64,000 bases of DNA from Verrucomicrobiota bacterium. GTDB lineage: Bacteria > Verrucomicrobiota > Verrucomicrobiia > Verrucomicrobiales > Akkermansiaceae. Under the pieces are notes generated by a model that was not told the origin of the DNA, searched no databases, and was given only the letters and a program-made list of their open reading frames with translations. How positions within the stretch are numbered: the stretch's first letter is position 1; each line of letters opens with the position of its first letter. The stretch spans positions 1-64,000 of the forward strand of contig JAFLEH010000014.1 in assembly GCA_017301995.1 (NCBI GenBank), given 5' to 3'. Position numbers and translations under genes: made by a program. Shown one piece after another: positions 1 to 9,001 of this stretch.

Positions 1-1
1 G

Positions 2-67
2 GAGGACATCATCAAAACACTCGACCGATGCACCAACCCCAGCCACACTAACCCCGTCACCCCATGA
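2..67 (+). CDS. C-terminal fragment of an upstream gene (partial)
   Basis: Reading frame 2 is open from the first bases of the window and closes at TGA 65-67, giving about 21 residues beginning EDIIKTLDR. It has no start inside the window, so if real it is the tail of a gene lying to the left. The other forward frames are either interrupted or less protein-like. No function can be assigned from so short a piece. Confidence 0.3.
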   Translation, partial: EDIIKTLDRCTNPSHTNPVTP

Positions 68-149
68 TCCGCTCGTCCACAGCCGTCACAGGACACACAC
101 CACCCACCGGACAAATGCCCTTATTTTTACTCCTTATCGAAGATTGGAT

Positions 150-179
150 TTGACAATGAGCAGAATTTGGCTCATTTTT
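150..179 (+). promoter_or_regulatory. hipBA promoter with HipB-type operator
   Basis: A perfect -35-like TTGACA (150-155) is followed by an inverted repeat with 7-bp arms, AATGAGC (155-161) and GCTCATT (170-176), separated by 8 bp. The 5-bp half-site plus N8 geometry (TGAGC-N8-GCTCA) matches the architecture known for E. coli HipB boxes (TATCC-N8-GGATA), though the sequence differs. The site lies where RNA polymerase would bind, so HipB binding should repress the operon. The -10 element is not clear. The position argues against translation starting upstream of 216. Confidence 0.6.
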
Positions 180-215
180 ACTCCGAAGCGCTTATTCGCG
201 CATATTATCACTCAA

Positions 216-557
216 ATGATCGAGCATCTTTCCAATTCGCAGATCGAGCAGGATCTGGGCAAGCGCCTCAAGGCCCATCGTCTTGAGCGCAATGTTAGCC
301 AAGCCGAAGTCTCGGCCCGCAGCGGCCTATCGCGCCGCACCATCACAGCCATCGAGAACGGCGAGGGCTCCACCTTGGGCACGCTCATCGCCATCCTCAG
401 AGCTCTGGATGCCTTGGACACCCTCGACAACTTCCTGCCGGATCCCGGCATCAGTCCCATGGCCATGCTCAAACTGCGGGATGATACCCGCAAATACGCC
501 TCAAAGCCCCGCAACCCCAAGCCCGCCACCGATTGGAAATGGGGCGACGAACGCTAG
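216..557 (+). CDS. hipB: HipB-like antitoxin, XRE-family DNA-binding protein
   Basis: Predicted 113-aa helix-turn-helix protein. The HTH spans roughly residues 12-66, with the recognition segment around 'SQAEVSARSGLSRRTITAIENG'. A short basic C-terminal tail contains 'PGISPMAMLKL', typical of HipB relatives paired with HipA. The frame is open further upstream (TTG 144, ATG 156), but those starts fall inside the predicted promoter and operator, so ATG 216 is preferred. It sits 51 bp before hipA on the same strand. Expected role: bind and neutralise the HipA kinase and repress the operon. Family assignment is firm; partner specificity is inferred from adjacency. Confidence 0.85.
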   Translation: MIEHLSNSQIEQDLGKRLKAHRLERNVSQAEVSARSGLSRRTITAIENGEGSTLGTLIAILRALDALDTLDNFLPDPGISPMAMLKLRDDTRKYASKPRNPKPATDWKWGDER

Positions 558-565
558 TTCCAATT

Positions 566-594
566 TTTCAGCATTTCAGCATTTCAGCATTTCA
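566..594 (+). repeat. 8-bp tandem repeat between hipB and hipA
   Basis: The unit TTTCAGCA occurs three full times plus a partial fourth copy, filling most of the 51-bp spacer between the hipB stop and the hipA GTG start. A change in copy number would alter the spacing of the two genes without touching either coding sequence. Confidence 0.75.
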
Positions 595-608
595 CCTTTT
601 CCCCTTCC

Positions 609-1898
609 GTGTCTTCCGCCGCGATCCATCTCTACCAAACACTCATCGGTGCCGTCACATGGGACGCTGATCGGGAGCTTGGCGTATTCGAGTACGACCC
701 GGATTTCCTCCGCAGCGGGATCGAGGTTTCCCCGCTGGTACTGCCGTTGCGGTCGGGGCGGTTTTCGTTTCCCGGCCTCAACCGTGAGACCTTCAAGGGA
801 CTGCCGGGTTTGTTAGCCGACTCGCTGCCTGACAAATTCGGCAACCTGCTGATCGACCAATGGCTGGCCGCCCAAGGCCGTCTTCCACAGTCTTTCAACC
901 CGGTGGAGCGCCTTTGCTATCTCGGCACCCGCGCGATGGGCGCGCTGGAGTTCCAACCCACAATCCTATCCGAATCACCCGCTGGAATCCTCCATTTCGA
1001 GGCTCTGATCCGGCTGGCAAACGAAGCGCTCGCCTCGCGCGGAAGCCTTCACGCCAACCTTCGGGAATCGCCCGATGCCCTTGCCACGATCCTTCAGATA
1101 GGCACCTCCGCCGGGGGCGCGCGCGCCAAAGCGGTCGTGGCATGGAATCCCACCACCGGTGAAGTCCGCTCCGGCCAAACCACACCGCCCCAAGGTTTCG
1201 AATCCTGGCTGCTCAAGTTCGACGGTGTCACCGGAAACCGCGACAAGGAGATCGCCGATCCGCTGGGATTCGGCCGCACCGAATATGCCTATCACCTGAT
1301 GGCGAGAGCCGCCGGAATCACCATGACCGATTGCCGGCTCCACGAGGAAAACGGGCGAGCGCACTTCATGACCCGGCGCTTCGACCGAGGACCGAGCGGG
1401 GAGAAATTCCATATCCAAAGCCTCTGCGCCCTGGGGCACTACGATTTCAACCAGGCGGGCGCGTATTCCTACGAGCAGGCGTTCCAACTCGCGCGCCGCC
1501 TCGGATTGCCCAACCCCGATCTAACCGAGCTGTTCCGCCGGGCGGTGTTCAATCTCATCGCGCGCAATCAGGACGACCACACCAAAAACATCGCCTTCAT
1601 CATGGATCGCCGAGGCGGCTGGCACCTCGCCCCGGCCTTTGATCTGACTTTCGCCTACAATCCGGACGGAGCCTGGACCAGCCGCCACCAAATGACCCTA
1701 AACGGCAAACGCGACGGTTTCCTAACCGACGATCTGCTCGCCGCGGCCTCCGCCGCCGATCTCAAACCCACAAAGGCCAAAACCGTGATCGAACAAGTCC
1801 GCCATGCTGTGGCGGAGTGGCCGGTCCATGCGTCGTCCGCCGGGGTTGCGGAGCCCTGGTCCAACAGCATCCGTTCCCACCTCAGGCTGGACCTCTGA
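609..1898 (+). CDS. hipA: HipA-family serine/threonine kinase toxin
   Basis: 429-aa protein with the complete HipA layout. An N-terminal couple-HipA subdomain occupies about 1-110. The glycine-rich loop is GTSAGGARAK (165-174), the ATP-binding lysine is in LLKF (201-204), the catalytic loop is NQDDH with a downstream Asn (320-327), and the metal-binding segment is AFDL (343-346). All catalytic positions look intact, so the kinase should be active. In characterised systems HipA phosphorylates a translation factor such as glutamyl-tRNA synthetase and causes dormancy; the target here is unknown. Translation appears to begin at GTG 609. The gene converges on the porin gene, with 7 bp between the two stops. 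Confidence 0.9.
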   Translation: MSSAAIHLYQTLIGAVTWDADRELGVFEYDPDFLRSGIEVSPLVLPLRSGRFSFPGLNRETFKGLPGLLADSLPDKFGNLLIDQWLAAQGRLPQSFNPVERLCYLGTRAMGALEFQPTILSESPAGILHFEALIRLANEALASRGSLHANLRESPDALATILQIGTSAGGARAKAVVAWNPTTGEVRSGQTTPPQGFESWLLKFDGVTGNRDKEIADPLGFGRTEYAYHLMARAAGITMTDCRLHEENGRAHFMTRRFDRGPSGEKFHIQSLCALGHYDFNQAGAYSYEQAFQLARRLGLPNPDLTELFRRAVFNLIARNQDDHTKNIAFIMDRRGGWHLAPAFDLTFAYNPDGAWTSRHQMTLNGKRDGFLTDDLLAAASAADLKPTKAKTVIEQVRHAVAEWPVHASSAGVAEPWSNSIRSHLRLDL

Positions 1899-1905
1899 AT
1901 CCGCC

Positions 1906-3117
1906 TCAGAAACCAAGCCGCAGCCCCACCCAACCGCTCCATCCGTCGAAGTCGCCACCGCCCGAACCGCCGTCCAGATAGGTGTATTTCACGCCGGACA
2001 TCAGCTTGAGCTTGTGGCCGTAAAGATACCAGTTGAGTCCCAGATAGGCGCTTCCCAACCTATCGCCGGCCTTGTCGCCCGCTCCGGGCGACTTCGCCTC
2101 GTAGCGGGTGGGCAAAAACACGCCGTTGTCCCCATCGCTCCACGCGAGCTCGAACAAGCCCACCGCCTGCAACTCCTTGGTTAGACTCCACGAAGGCATC
2201 ACCGAAACTCCGAACACATCCGGCCTTCCGACCTCTCCGTCGCCCCAGAATGCCTCGGTCATCAGCGCGAACCGCCCTTCGGTCAGATCATTCGAAACCG
2301 CCACGCAGTCTCCGTATTTCGGCGAGGCCAGGCTACCCGCCCCTTCCGACCATCCGGGGTCGGTGTTATGAAGATAGTGCAATTCCACCTGTGCCAGATC
2401 GAACGGGGTGGACAGCGTGTAATTGTAGCCCACCTTTCCGAGAATCATCGCTCCGCCGTCGAAATCCGTCCATTCGTCGTGCCGGTCGTTTCCATAGACC
2501 CCGAGTTCGTATAGCAATCCCCCGGCGATGCCCTTGCCGGACACCCATGCTCCGGTTAGCTCGCCACCGTAAAACTGGTTCACCAACTGGGACCTCTCGA
2601 ATGTCAGGATCTCCTTCGATGAGATTTCCTGCTCGCGGGTGAATTTCAACTCCGCTTTGCCCACCGAAAACGCGAATGCGTCACCCTGACTGTAGGAGAG
2701 ATACATTTCCGCGATCCCCTTGTAGAAGGTCGGGGAGAAATCCGGATTCACATCGACCAGACTGTGAAATTTCAGCGAGTGCCACATCCGGGCGCGCAAG
2801 CCGAGCCGGAACCGCCTGACCTCAACATCGCCCCATCGGCAACTGTCCAGCATATCCCCGGATCCGAAATGCCCGGTGTCGTCGGACCCGTAAGCATACT
2901 GGGTCTGCAACTGGCCCTGGATGGCGAACTCCTGGAGCAGCGGATTCGTTTCGTCCTTGTAAAGCGTGGACATCCCCCAGATCCGATCATAGGCAGTGCC
3001 CGCGGGATCCTGGCGGATCGCCGGTATTTCCGCCACCCCGGCCACGGCCGCAGCCATCGCCACACCTTGCATTCCCAACGCAAATGTCACCCACTTATTT
3101 GATCTCATAATGTTCAT
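1906..3117 (-). CDS. OprO/OprP-like outer-membrane porin
   Basis: 403-aa predicted beta-barrel. It has a hydrophobic signal peptide (about residues 4-30), alternating amphipathic strands rich in Tyr/Trp/Gly, and a terminal Phe in GLRLGF, the usual outer-membrane assembly signature. The segment around 'AELKFTREQEISSKEILTFERS' resembles the phosphate-selective porin O/P family. The frame is open upstream to 3312, but that extension has no secretion signal at its start, so the ATG at 3117 (or 3108) is chosen. It is divergent from the GH101 gene and could provide outer-membrane entry for the released disaccharide. That link is inference from position only; the porin substrate cannot be read from sequence. 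Confidence 0.75.
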   Translation of the reverse strand: MNIMRSNKWVTFALGMQGVAMAAAVAGVAEIPAIRQDPAGTAYDRIWGMSTLYKDETNPLLQEFAIQGQLQTQYAYGSDDTGHFGSGDMLDSCRWGDVEVRRFRLGLRARMWHSLKFHSLVDVNPDFSPTFYKGIAEMYLSYSQGDAFAFSVGKAELKFTREQEISSKEILTFERSQLVNQFYGGELTGAWVSGKGIAGGLLYELGVYGNDRHDEWTDFDGGAMILGKVGYNYTLSTPFDLAQVELHYLHNTDPGWSEGAGSLASPKYGDCVAVSNDLTEGRFALMTEAFWGDGEVGRPDVFGVSVMPSWSLTKELQAVGLFELAWSDGDNGVFLPTRYEAKSPGAGDKAGDRLGSAYLGLNWYLYGHKLKLMSGVKYTYLDGGSGGGDFDGWSGWVGLRLGF

Positions 3118-3429
3118 GTTTGTTAGCACACGAGTCCACTCGCGGGACCAGACCCGCCGCCGGAGGGCGACAGGCGGGCCTCGGTAGGCAGTCCCTGCTT
3201 GATTCGGCAAGAAATGAGCAAGCCACGCGCAAACTACGCGAGAATATGGTGAAACTGCCAACCTCTCTCCCCCAGTTTCAAGACGGCGGCGTCCGAACCG
3301 CAAAAACCGCACACCCCACGGCGGAAAATGCGGGGTTTTTCCCCGATTGATCGTTGCAATCGCGATTCACGCCGCCCACACTGCCCGCGCCTTCTTTTGT
3401 CACACTTCCAAGCCTCACTCCATACCCCA
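3118..3429. other. divergent intergenic region, porin / GH101
   Basis: 312 bp between two divergent starts, so it should hold both promoters. A perfect 10-bp palindrome AATCGCGATT lies at 3358-3367. An imperfect hairpin (AAAACCGCA arm near 3303-3311, complementary TGCGGGGTTTT arm near 3329-3339) ends in a T-run and could act as an attenuator in front of the GH101 gene. No convincing -35/-10 pair was found and no small gene is supported. Confidence 0.35.
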
Positions 3430-6400
3430 ATGAAACCGATCCTTCGGCTGGCCGCAGCCACCGCATTGTCCGGCTCCCTCGGCGCAACCCCGATCTCCTT
3501 CGGCCCCTTCAAGGCCGACCTCAATCCGGCGTTTCCCGGCATTCTTTCCTACGGCCTCGGCGACCAGACCGTCACCATTCCCGCCGCCACCAACCCGGTG
3601 GTGATCCTCAATGGCAAGGAATACAAACCGCAAGTCGTGACCAGCAATGACGCCAACGGCTCCTGGCAGGTTTACCGACTCGTATTCCAAGAACCCGGAG
3701 TCACCATGGATCTCCAATTTATCGCGTCTCGGGATGGCATCGAGATCCGCGTCGTCAATATCTTCGAAAAAGGAGCATTCGCTGTCCGCACCATCGAAAT
3801 CCCCGGCCTCGTGCTTCTAACCGGCACGGCGGAGGACGAGGTGGCCATCGGCAATTTCCCCGCCGCCAGCTACGCTTCGGAAAAACCGGAGGATCACGAC
3901 ATTTTCAGCAAGGTGGCCACGCTGGAGTTCAAGGACAACTACACAAATCTCAAGAAAAACCGCGACGATGCGGACAACCGTGGCGCCTCCTACGCGTTCG
4001 TCACCAACGGAAAACTCGCGGCCGGCATTTATACCAACGTGATGGACGAAAACCTGCGGGCCATCATCACCACCACCGGCAAGGACGCCGACCGCACCTT
4101 CGCCGCGGCTCCCGGCAAGTGGACCTACCGCGAAATCGCCACCGAAACCATCCCGCCCGTCGCCAGACTCGTCGTCGCCACCGATCTCAACGCGGACGGC
4201 AAGGTGACCTGGCAGGACGCGGCCATCGCCTATCGCGCCGCGGTTCCCCAACCCTACGGCGGCGACAAGACCAAGGATTACGCCATCGCCCACATCGCGA
4301 TGAATTTCGGCTCCCAGGCCACCAATCCCTTCCTGCGCGTCCTCGACAACGCGAAAAAGATCTGGCTTTACACCGACGGACTCGGCCAGCGGATCCAATA
4401 CAAGGGCTTCGCCGGCGAGGGCCACGACTCGTCGCACCCGGATTACGCGGGCAACGTCGGTAAAAAAGCCGGCGGCCGCGACGAACTCAACTTCGCCATG
4501 CGCCGCGGCCATGATTTCAACGTCCAATCCGGTGTCCATATCAACGCCCACGAATACCACAAGGAGGCGAAATGGTTCTCCCCGGACATCGCCGATCTCA
4601 ATGCCATCGGTTGGAGCTGGCTCGACGAATCCTATCTAACCGACTACCGCTATGACTCGGCCTACGGCACGCTGTATAAACGCCTCGACGCCATGCGCGA
4701 GGACCTGCCCTATCTGGATTTCGCCTATCTGGATGTCTATTACGGCCGCGGCTGGCCGGGCTGGCGGATGCACACCAAGACCAACTCGCTGGGCATCCTC
4801 CAGTTCACCGAGTTTCCCGGCGTGATGGAACGCGCCGTCGTCTGGAACCATGTGGCCAACGACTGGACCCAGGCCATCGGCGGCAAGGGCGACCGCTCGG
4901 AGATCGCCCGATTCATCTGGTTCTCGCAAAAGGACACCTTCAAGCACGAACCGCTCCTGCGCGGCACCAACTGCGACGGCTTCATGGGCTGGCACGCCGA
5001 ACGCAACATGCTCCAGACCATCAAGTCCGCCTTCACCGTCAACCTGCCTACAAAATATCTCCAACACGCGCAGCTAGTCCGCCAGGAGAAGGACCAGGCA
5101 TGGTTTTCCAACGGTTCGCGTGTCGAATCCGACGGCACCGTTTCCAAACTATTCGGCCGCGACGGCCAGCTTATCAACTCCTGCCGCTACGAGAAACCCA
5201 ACACCCGTCCGGTAGACAATTTCTCGTTCATCCCGTGGAATCCCAACACCGAGGAGAAAATCTATATCTGGAGCGACAAGGGCGGCGACCTGACCGGCGA
5301 ACTGCCGAAATCGTGGACCACCGTGACCACCGCCCAACTTTACCGCCTCACGGATCTCGGGCGCGTGTTCGAACGAGATATCGCACTGCAAGACGGCAAA
5401 GCCGCTCTATCCAACATTGCCGAGAACACACCCTACGTCCTCTACCGCTCCACGCCCCCTGCCCTGCCCGACATGAAGTGGGGCGAAGGAGGATTGGTGA
5501 AAGACCCCGGATTCGACAGCCACACCTTCACGGCATGGAAACTGGAAGGATCCGCGACGGTGGAGAACCACCCGGAATACGGCCAGAGCGAACTCTCCAT
5601 GGCCGGACCCAAGGCCGCAGCCGTCCGCCAGACCCTGGAGCAACTCACGCCCGGCCAGACCTACGCGGCGTCCGTCTGGGCCAATATCGAAGGCAATCGC
5701 GAAGCTTCACTTGGTATCGTTCGATGGGATTCCACGGGGCCGGCATTCATCGACAATCGAGCCTGGCGAGTCATTCCGTCAGTAAAGTCCCTCGGCAGCG
5801 ACAAACCCCAGAATATATTAGATAACAAACCGGACACGATGTGGCATTCGGTCGAAGCCAAAGATGAACAAACGAAACAACCGCACTCGGTTACCATCGC
5901 CTTCGGCACTTATTTGGGGCTCACCGGATTTACCCAGACGTGCCGGGCCGACAAAGGAAACGGCGCGATTAAGGGGTACATCGCCGAACTTAGCATCGAC
6001 GGCAAAACATGGGCTGAGGTAGCCAAAGGCGATTTTGACTACAGAGACGGTGCCACCGCCACAGTGGAGTTCAAACAGGCTTTCAGGGCCAGTCATTTCC
6101 GCCTCACCGCCACCTCCACACTTAATGACCGGCCCTTCACCTCCATCGCTGAGTTGGATCCAATCATCCAAGTGCCCAAACCCGCGGAGATTTCCAAGAC
6201 CGGCTGGAGCAAATCAAATACCATCAATCAAACCCGCTTCATCAACTACACCGACCAGTCCAGCAAGTACATGCGTAACTGGCACCGGCTAAAATTGGTC
6301 TTCACCGCCCCGACCAATGGTCGTACCGATGTGGTGTTGCACACAGGCGAAGGAGCGGGCAAGGTAGCCTTCGACGATGTCCGCGTCGTGAAGACCGATG

Positions 6401-6894
6401 TCAGCGAGCCGCCTGCCGGAGCCTCCTCGGTAGTGCTATACGAAGACTTCGAAAACTGCGATGAAGGATGGGGACCGTTCATGTATGGCTGGCAGGGGCC
6501 GATGAACACCCATCTATCCGAAGCTAATCCGCCCTACACCAACGACACCATCGGCGGCAAGTATTCGCTCAAGAGCCGCCTGGAGGATTCCCCCAACCTG
6601 CTCTATCGCACGGTGCCCGCCACTCTCAAGCTCAAGCCCAATACCACCTACAAGATCAGTTTCGATTACCTCTGCGACAAGGCCGGCTGCTTCGCCCTCT
6701 TCGCCGGCCCGGATGCTGCCACCGAGTTCAAACCGGCGGACGCGCACATCCTCAAGGACGGTTCCTGGAAGGTCACCAGATTCACCGGCACCTTCAAAAC
6801 CGATGCCAATCCCGACTGGTTCGTCGCGATCACCAAGCTCAAGAAGGAAACCAAGGGAACCGTGGTCATTGACAACCTTTTGATTACCGAGTGA
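3430..6894 (+). CDS. secreted GH101 endo-alpha-N-acetylgalactosaminidase with carbohydrate-binding domains
   Basis: 1154-aa protein. A signal peptide occupies residues 1-19 of the product started at ATG 3430; the open frame upstream is not protein-like. The order is an N-terminal beta-sandwich (about 25-250), the GH101 (beta/alpha)8 catalytic region (about 290-600), a beta-rich linker, a CBM-like domain, an F5/8-type C domain (about 780-900) and a final galactose-binding-like sandwich (about 1000-1154). By motif match to the streptococcal enzyme, Asp435 in 'AYLDVYY' is the probable nucleophile and Glu461 in 'FTEF' the probable acid/base. Known family activity is release of Gal-beta-1,3-GalNAc from mucin-type O-glycans. 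It is followed by a sugar transporter and a GH112 phosphorylase, which fits that substrate. Confidence 0.88.
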   Translation: MKPILRLAAATALSGSLGATPISFGPFKADLNPAFPGILSYGLGDQTVTIPAATNPVVILNGKEYKPQVVTSNDANGSWQVYRLVFQEPGVTMDLQFIASRDGIEIRVVNIFEKGAFAVRTIEIPGLVLLTGTAEDEVAIGNFPAASYASEKPEDHDIFSKVATLEFKDNYTNLKKNRDDADNRGASYAFVTNGKLAAGIYTNVMDENLRAIITTTGKDADRTFAAAPGKWTYREIATETIPPVARLVVATDLNADGKVTWQDAAIAYRAAVPQPYGGDKTKDYAIAHIAMNFGSQATNPFLRVLDNAKKIWLYTDGLGQRIQYKGFAGEGHDSSHPDYAGNVGKKAGGRDELNFAMRRGHDFNVQSGVHINAHEYHKEAKWFSPDIADLNAIGWSWLDESYLTDYRYDSAYGTLYKRLDAMREDLPYLDFAYLDVYYGRGWPGWRMHTKTNSLGILQFTEFPGVMERAVVWNHVANDWTQAIGGKGDRSEIARFIWFSQKDTFKHEPLLRGTNCDGFMGWHAERNMLQTIKSAFTVNLPTKYLQHAQLVRQEKDQAWFSNGSRVESDGTVSKLFGRDGQLINSCRYEKPNTRPVDNFSFIPWNPNTEEKIYIWSDKGGDLTGELPKSWTTVTTAQLYRLTDLGRVFERDIALQDGKAALSNIAENTPYVLYRSTPPALPDMKWGEGGLVKDPGFDSHTFTAWKLEGSATVENHPEYGQSELSMAGPKAAAVRQTLEQLTPGQTYAASVWANIEGNREASLGIVRWDSTGPAFIDNRAWRVIPSVKSLGSDKPQNILDNKPDTMWHSVEAKDEQTKQPHSVTIAFGTYLGLTGFTQTCRADKGNGAIKGYIAELSIDGKTWAEVAKGDFDYRDGATATVEFKQAFRASHFRLTATSTLNDRPFTSIAELDPIIQVPKPAEISKTGWSKSNTINQTRFINYTDQSSKYMRNWHRLKLVFTAPTNGRTDVVLHTGEGAGKVAFDDVRVVKTDVSEPPAGASSVVLYEDFENCDEGWGPFMYGWQGPMNTHLSEANPPYTNDTIGGKYSLKSRLEDSPNLLYRTVPATLKLKPNTTYKISFDYLCDKAGCFALFAGPDAATEFKPADAHILKDGSWKVTRFTGTFKTDANPDWFVAITKLKKETKGTVVIDNLLITE

Positions 6895-6957
6895 CCGACA
6901 CGATAGGTTCGTCCGACCCGTCCAACCAAAACCCAACACATCCACCTCGCCCATCCC

Positions 6958-8724
6958 ATGACCGCCAACGATTCCAACCCCGCCACCAAACCCTGGTATC
7001 TGCCGTTCCTCATCCTGCTATCCGGAATGGGCGGGCTGCTGGCGGGGATCGACTTCGGCATCATCGCCGGAGCGCTTGTCTATCTGGACAAGACCATCCC
7101 GATGACCGCCGCGGAGCAAGGATTCATGGTCGCGATCTACACCTTCGGAGGCATCATCGCCGCCCTGTTCGCGGGTGCCCTCGCGGACCTCGCGGGCCGC
7201 AAAAAGATGATGCTCGTCGGCGGGCTGATGTTTGTCGCCAGCATCTTGCTCATATTCATCTCGGACACCTACTATCCGCTTTTGATCGGACGGATCCTCA
7301 TGGGGCTGTCCGGCGGGGTCATCTGCGTGGTAGTCCCGCTGTTCATGGCCGAGTGCCTGCCCACCGCGTTCCGCGGCCGCGGAACCTCGGCGTTCCAGCT
7401 TTTGCTGACCTTGGGCCTGGTTCTGGCCACTTTCGTCAGCAAGTTCTTCGCCGGCGTCCACGAAAAAGCGGTGGAAGCGGCCGCAGGCAACGCCGATCTC
7501 ATATTCAAGGCCGATCAGGCAGCCTGGAAATACATTTTCCTTACCGCCTGCGTGCCGGGCGCGCTGTTTTGCGTGCTCGCGGTGTTTGCCAGCGAGTCGC
7601 CGCGCTGGCTGTTCCGGCGCAACCGCGAATCCGATGCCGAGCGCATCCTGCGCTTCTCCCGCACTCAAGCGGAGGCGGATATCGAGATTGCCGAGATGCG
7701 CGAGCGGGCCGCCGCGCCCTCCGGCACCTCTAACATCGCCTCATCTTCCGGTTCGCTTCTCCAACGGAAATATATCATTCCGTTTGTTATTTCCTGCATC
7801 GTCCTTGCCTGCACCCAAGCGACCGGCATCAACACGATCCTGCCGTTCGGCGCCAAGATCATCCAAGGTGCCGGCCTAAGCGAGAAAGCCGCACAGGACA
7901 ACCTCTGGCTCATCACCGCCACCAATTGTGTCGTGACGCTCTTCGGCGCGCTGCTCGTTGACCGCCTCGGCCGCAAGATCCTTCTGTCAATCGGCACCGC
8001 GGGAATCATCGTCTGCCTGACGGTTGGCGGGCTGATGTTTTACGGCTTCGAGTCAAAGCGCGTGAACGTTCTGCCTCAGGTGGCGAAAACGCTCTCTCCG
8101 GATGGCAAGTCCGTTTCCATCAAGGCCGATCCCTCCCTCGCCGAAATCCCGATGGACGGAGCGGGCCAACTGAGCGTCACCTACAAATGGGAGAAGGAAA
8201 GCAAACCCAAAGTGGTCAGCGCCTTTTCCAACGCCGCGAAGGACGAGGACCGGGTTCTGAAGATCGAACCCGAATCCGAAAAGAAATGGGTGACCGTTGA
8301 CGGGAAAAAGGTCGAGGAGACCCGAGTGAAAGATGCGGGCAAGCTCGAATTGCTCCGAGCCAGTTACGGACCGGTTGCCGGCAAGGCCACCGGCTACGGA
8401 GTGCTCGCGCTGCTGTGCGCGTTCATCGGGTTTTTCGCCTTCGGTCCCGGCGTGTGCGTGTGGCTCGCTCTAACCGAGCTTATGCCAACCCGCATCCGCT
8501 CCACCGGCATGGGAATCGCGATGGTGCTCAACAACGGGGTCGCCTTCCTCAGCGCATTGTTCTTCCCGGTGGTCGTCGGCAGCCAGGGATTCCACATGAT
8601 GTTCTTCATCTGGGCCGCTTGCACGGTCGTCTATTTCATCACCGCCGCCTTCATCATGCCGGAAACCAAGGGCAAGACACTTGAGGAAATCGAAGACCAC
8701 TTCGCGGGGAAACCGAGAGCCTGA
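6958..8724 (+). CDS. MFS sugar-porter family transporter with long extracytoplasmic insert
   Basis: 588-aa, 12-TM protein. Family motifs include 'DLAGRKK' after TM2, 'SESPRWL' in the central loop, 'DRLGRK' in the second half and 'PETKGKTLEEIE' at the C-terminus. This is the set that defines proton-coupled or facilitated sugar porters. Between TM9 and TM10 there is an extra hydrophilic stretch of about 110 residues (about 362-470) where relatives have a short loop, predicted to face the periplasm. The gene starts 63 bp after GH101 and precedes GH112, so the likely cargo is galacto-N-biose. Substrate is inferred from context; family membership is secure. Confidence 0.88.
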   Translation: MTANDSNPATKPWYLPFLILLSGMGGLLAGIDFGIIAGALVYLDKTIPMTAAEQGFMVAIYTFGGIIAALFAGALADLAGRKKMMLVGGLMFVASILLIFISDTYYPLLIGRILMGLSGGVICVVVPLFMAECLPTAFRGRGTSAFQLLLTLGLVLATFVSKFFAGVHEKAVEAAAGNADLIFKADQAAWKYIFLTACVPGALFCVLAVFASESPRWLFRRNRESDAERILRFSRTQAEADIEIAEMRERAAAPSGTSNIASSSGSLLQRKYIIPFVISCIVLACTQATGINTILPFGAKIIQGAGLSEKAAQDNLWLITATNCVVTLFGALLVDRLGRKILLSIGTAGIIVCLTVGGLMFYGFESKRVNVLPQVAKTLSPDGKSVSIKADPSLAEIPMDGAGQLSVTYKWEKESKPKVVSAFSNAAKDEDRVLKIEPESEKKWVTVDGKKVEETRVKDAGKLELLRASYGPVAGKATGYGVLALLCAFIGFFAFGPGVCVWLALTELMPTRIRSTGMGIAMVLNNGVAFLSALFFPVVVGSQGFHMMFFIWAACTVVYFITAAFIMPETKGKTLEEIEDHFAGKPRA

Positions 8725-8739
8725 CCGCCACGCCAAGAC

Positions 8740-8770
8740 TTTGACACGAATTTCACGAATTTTCACGAAT
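8740..8770 (+). repeat. left 31-bp inverted repeat flanking GxxExxY gene
   Basis: Starts TTTGACACGAATTTCACGAA. Its reverse complement matches 9002-9032 at 30 of 31 positions. The arm itself contains repeated ACGAATTT units. It sits in an AT-rich patch unlike the flanking GC-rich genes. Confidence 0.8.
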
Positions 8771-8795
8771 AGGGTTAGAGAACTCATCACATGCC

Positions 8796-8987
8796 ATGAC
8801 CGATTTGTTATACAAAGATGAGGCATTCCGGATCATCGGGTTGTGTATGGAGGTTCACCGGAATCTTGGCCGCGGGTTCGACGAGGTCGTTTCCAAGGAC
8901 GCGCTGCAATACGAGTTCGCCCAAGCCGGAATCGCCTTCGAGCGCGAGCGGCGCTTCGACATCAAATACAAACGCATCGTTCTTTAA
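8796..8987 (+). CDS. GxxExxY family protein, internally deleted remnant
   Basis: 63-aa product with the family N-terminus: 'EAFRIIGLCMEVHRNLGRGFDE' contains the G-x-G-F-x-E-x-V core, and 'YEFAQAGIAFERE' follows. Family members are usually about 120-130 aa and are related to PD-(D/E)XK nucleases. Here the protein jumps from 'FDIKYK' straight to 'RIVL', which resembles the extreme C-terminus of full-length members, so the segment carrying the acidic/Lys catalytic residues is missing. The simplest reading is a deletion between two similar KYK-like stretches that kept the frame. Any nuclease activity should be lost. The gene is enclosed by 31-bp inverted repeats and separates the sugar transporter from the phosphorylase. 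Confidence 0.7.
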   Translation: MTDLLYKDEAFRIIGLCMEVHRNLGRGFDEVVSKDALQYEFAQAGIAFERERRFDIKYKRIVL

Positions 8988-9001
8988 GCCCCCTCTACAT
9001 A

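Noticed and set aside
3817..4560. Long antisense open frame inside the GH101 gene
   Set aside because: A shadow of a GC-rich gene; Gly/Val-rich composition, no domain, fully covered by a well-supported gene.
4991..5006. Third TGGCACG...GC sigma-54-like match inside the GH101 gene
   Set aside because: The -12 part does not match the shared CTGCT core and it lies within coding sequence; probably chance.
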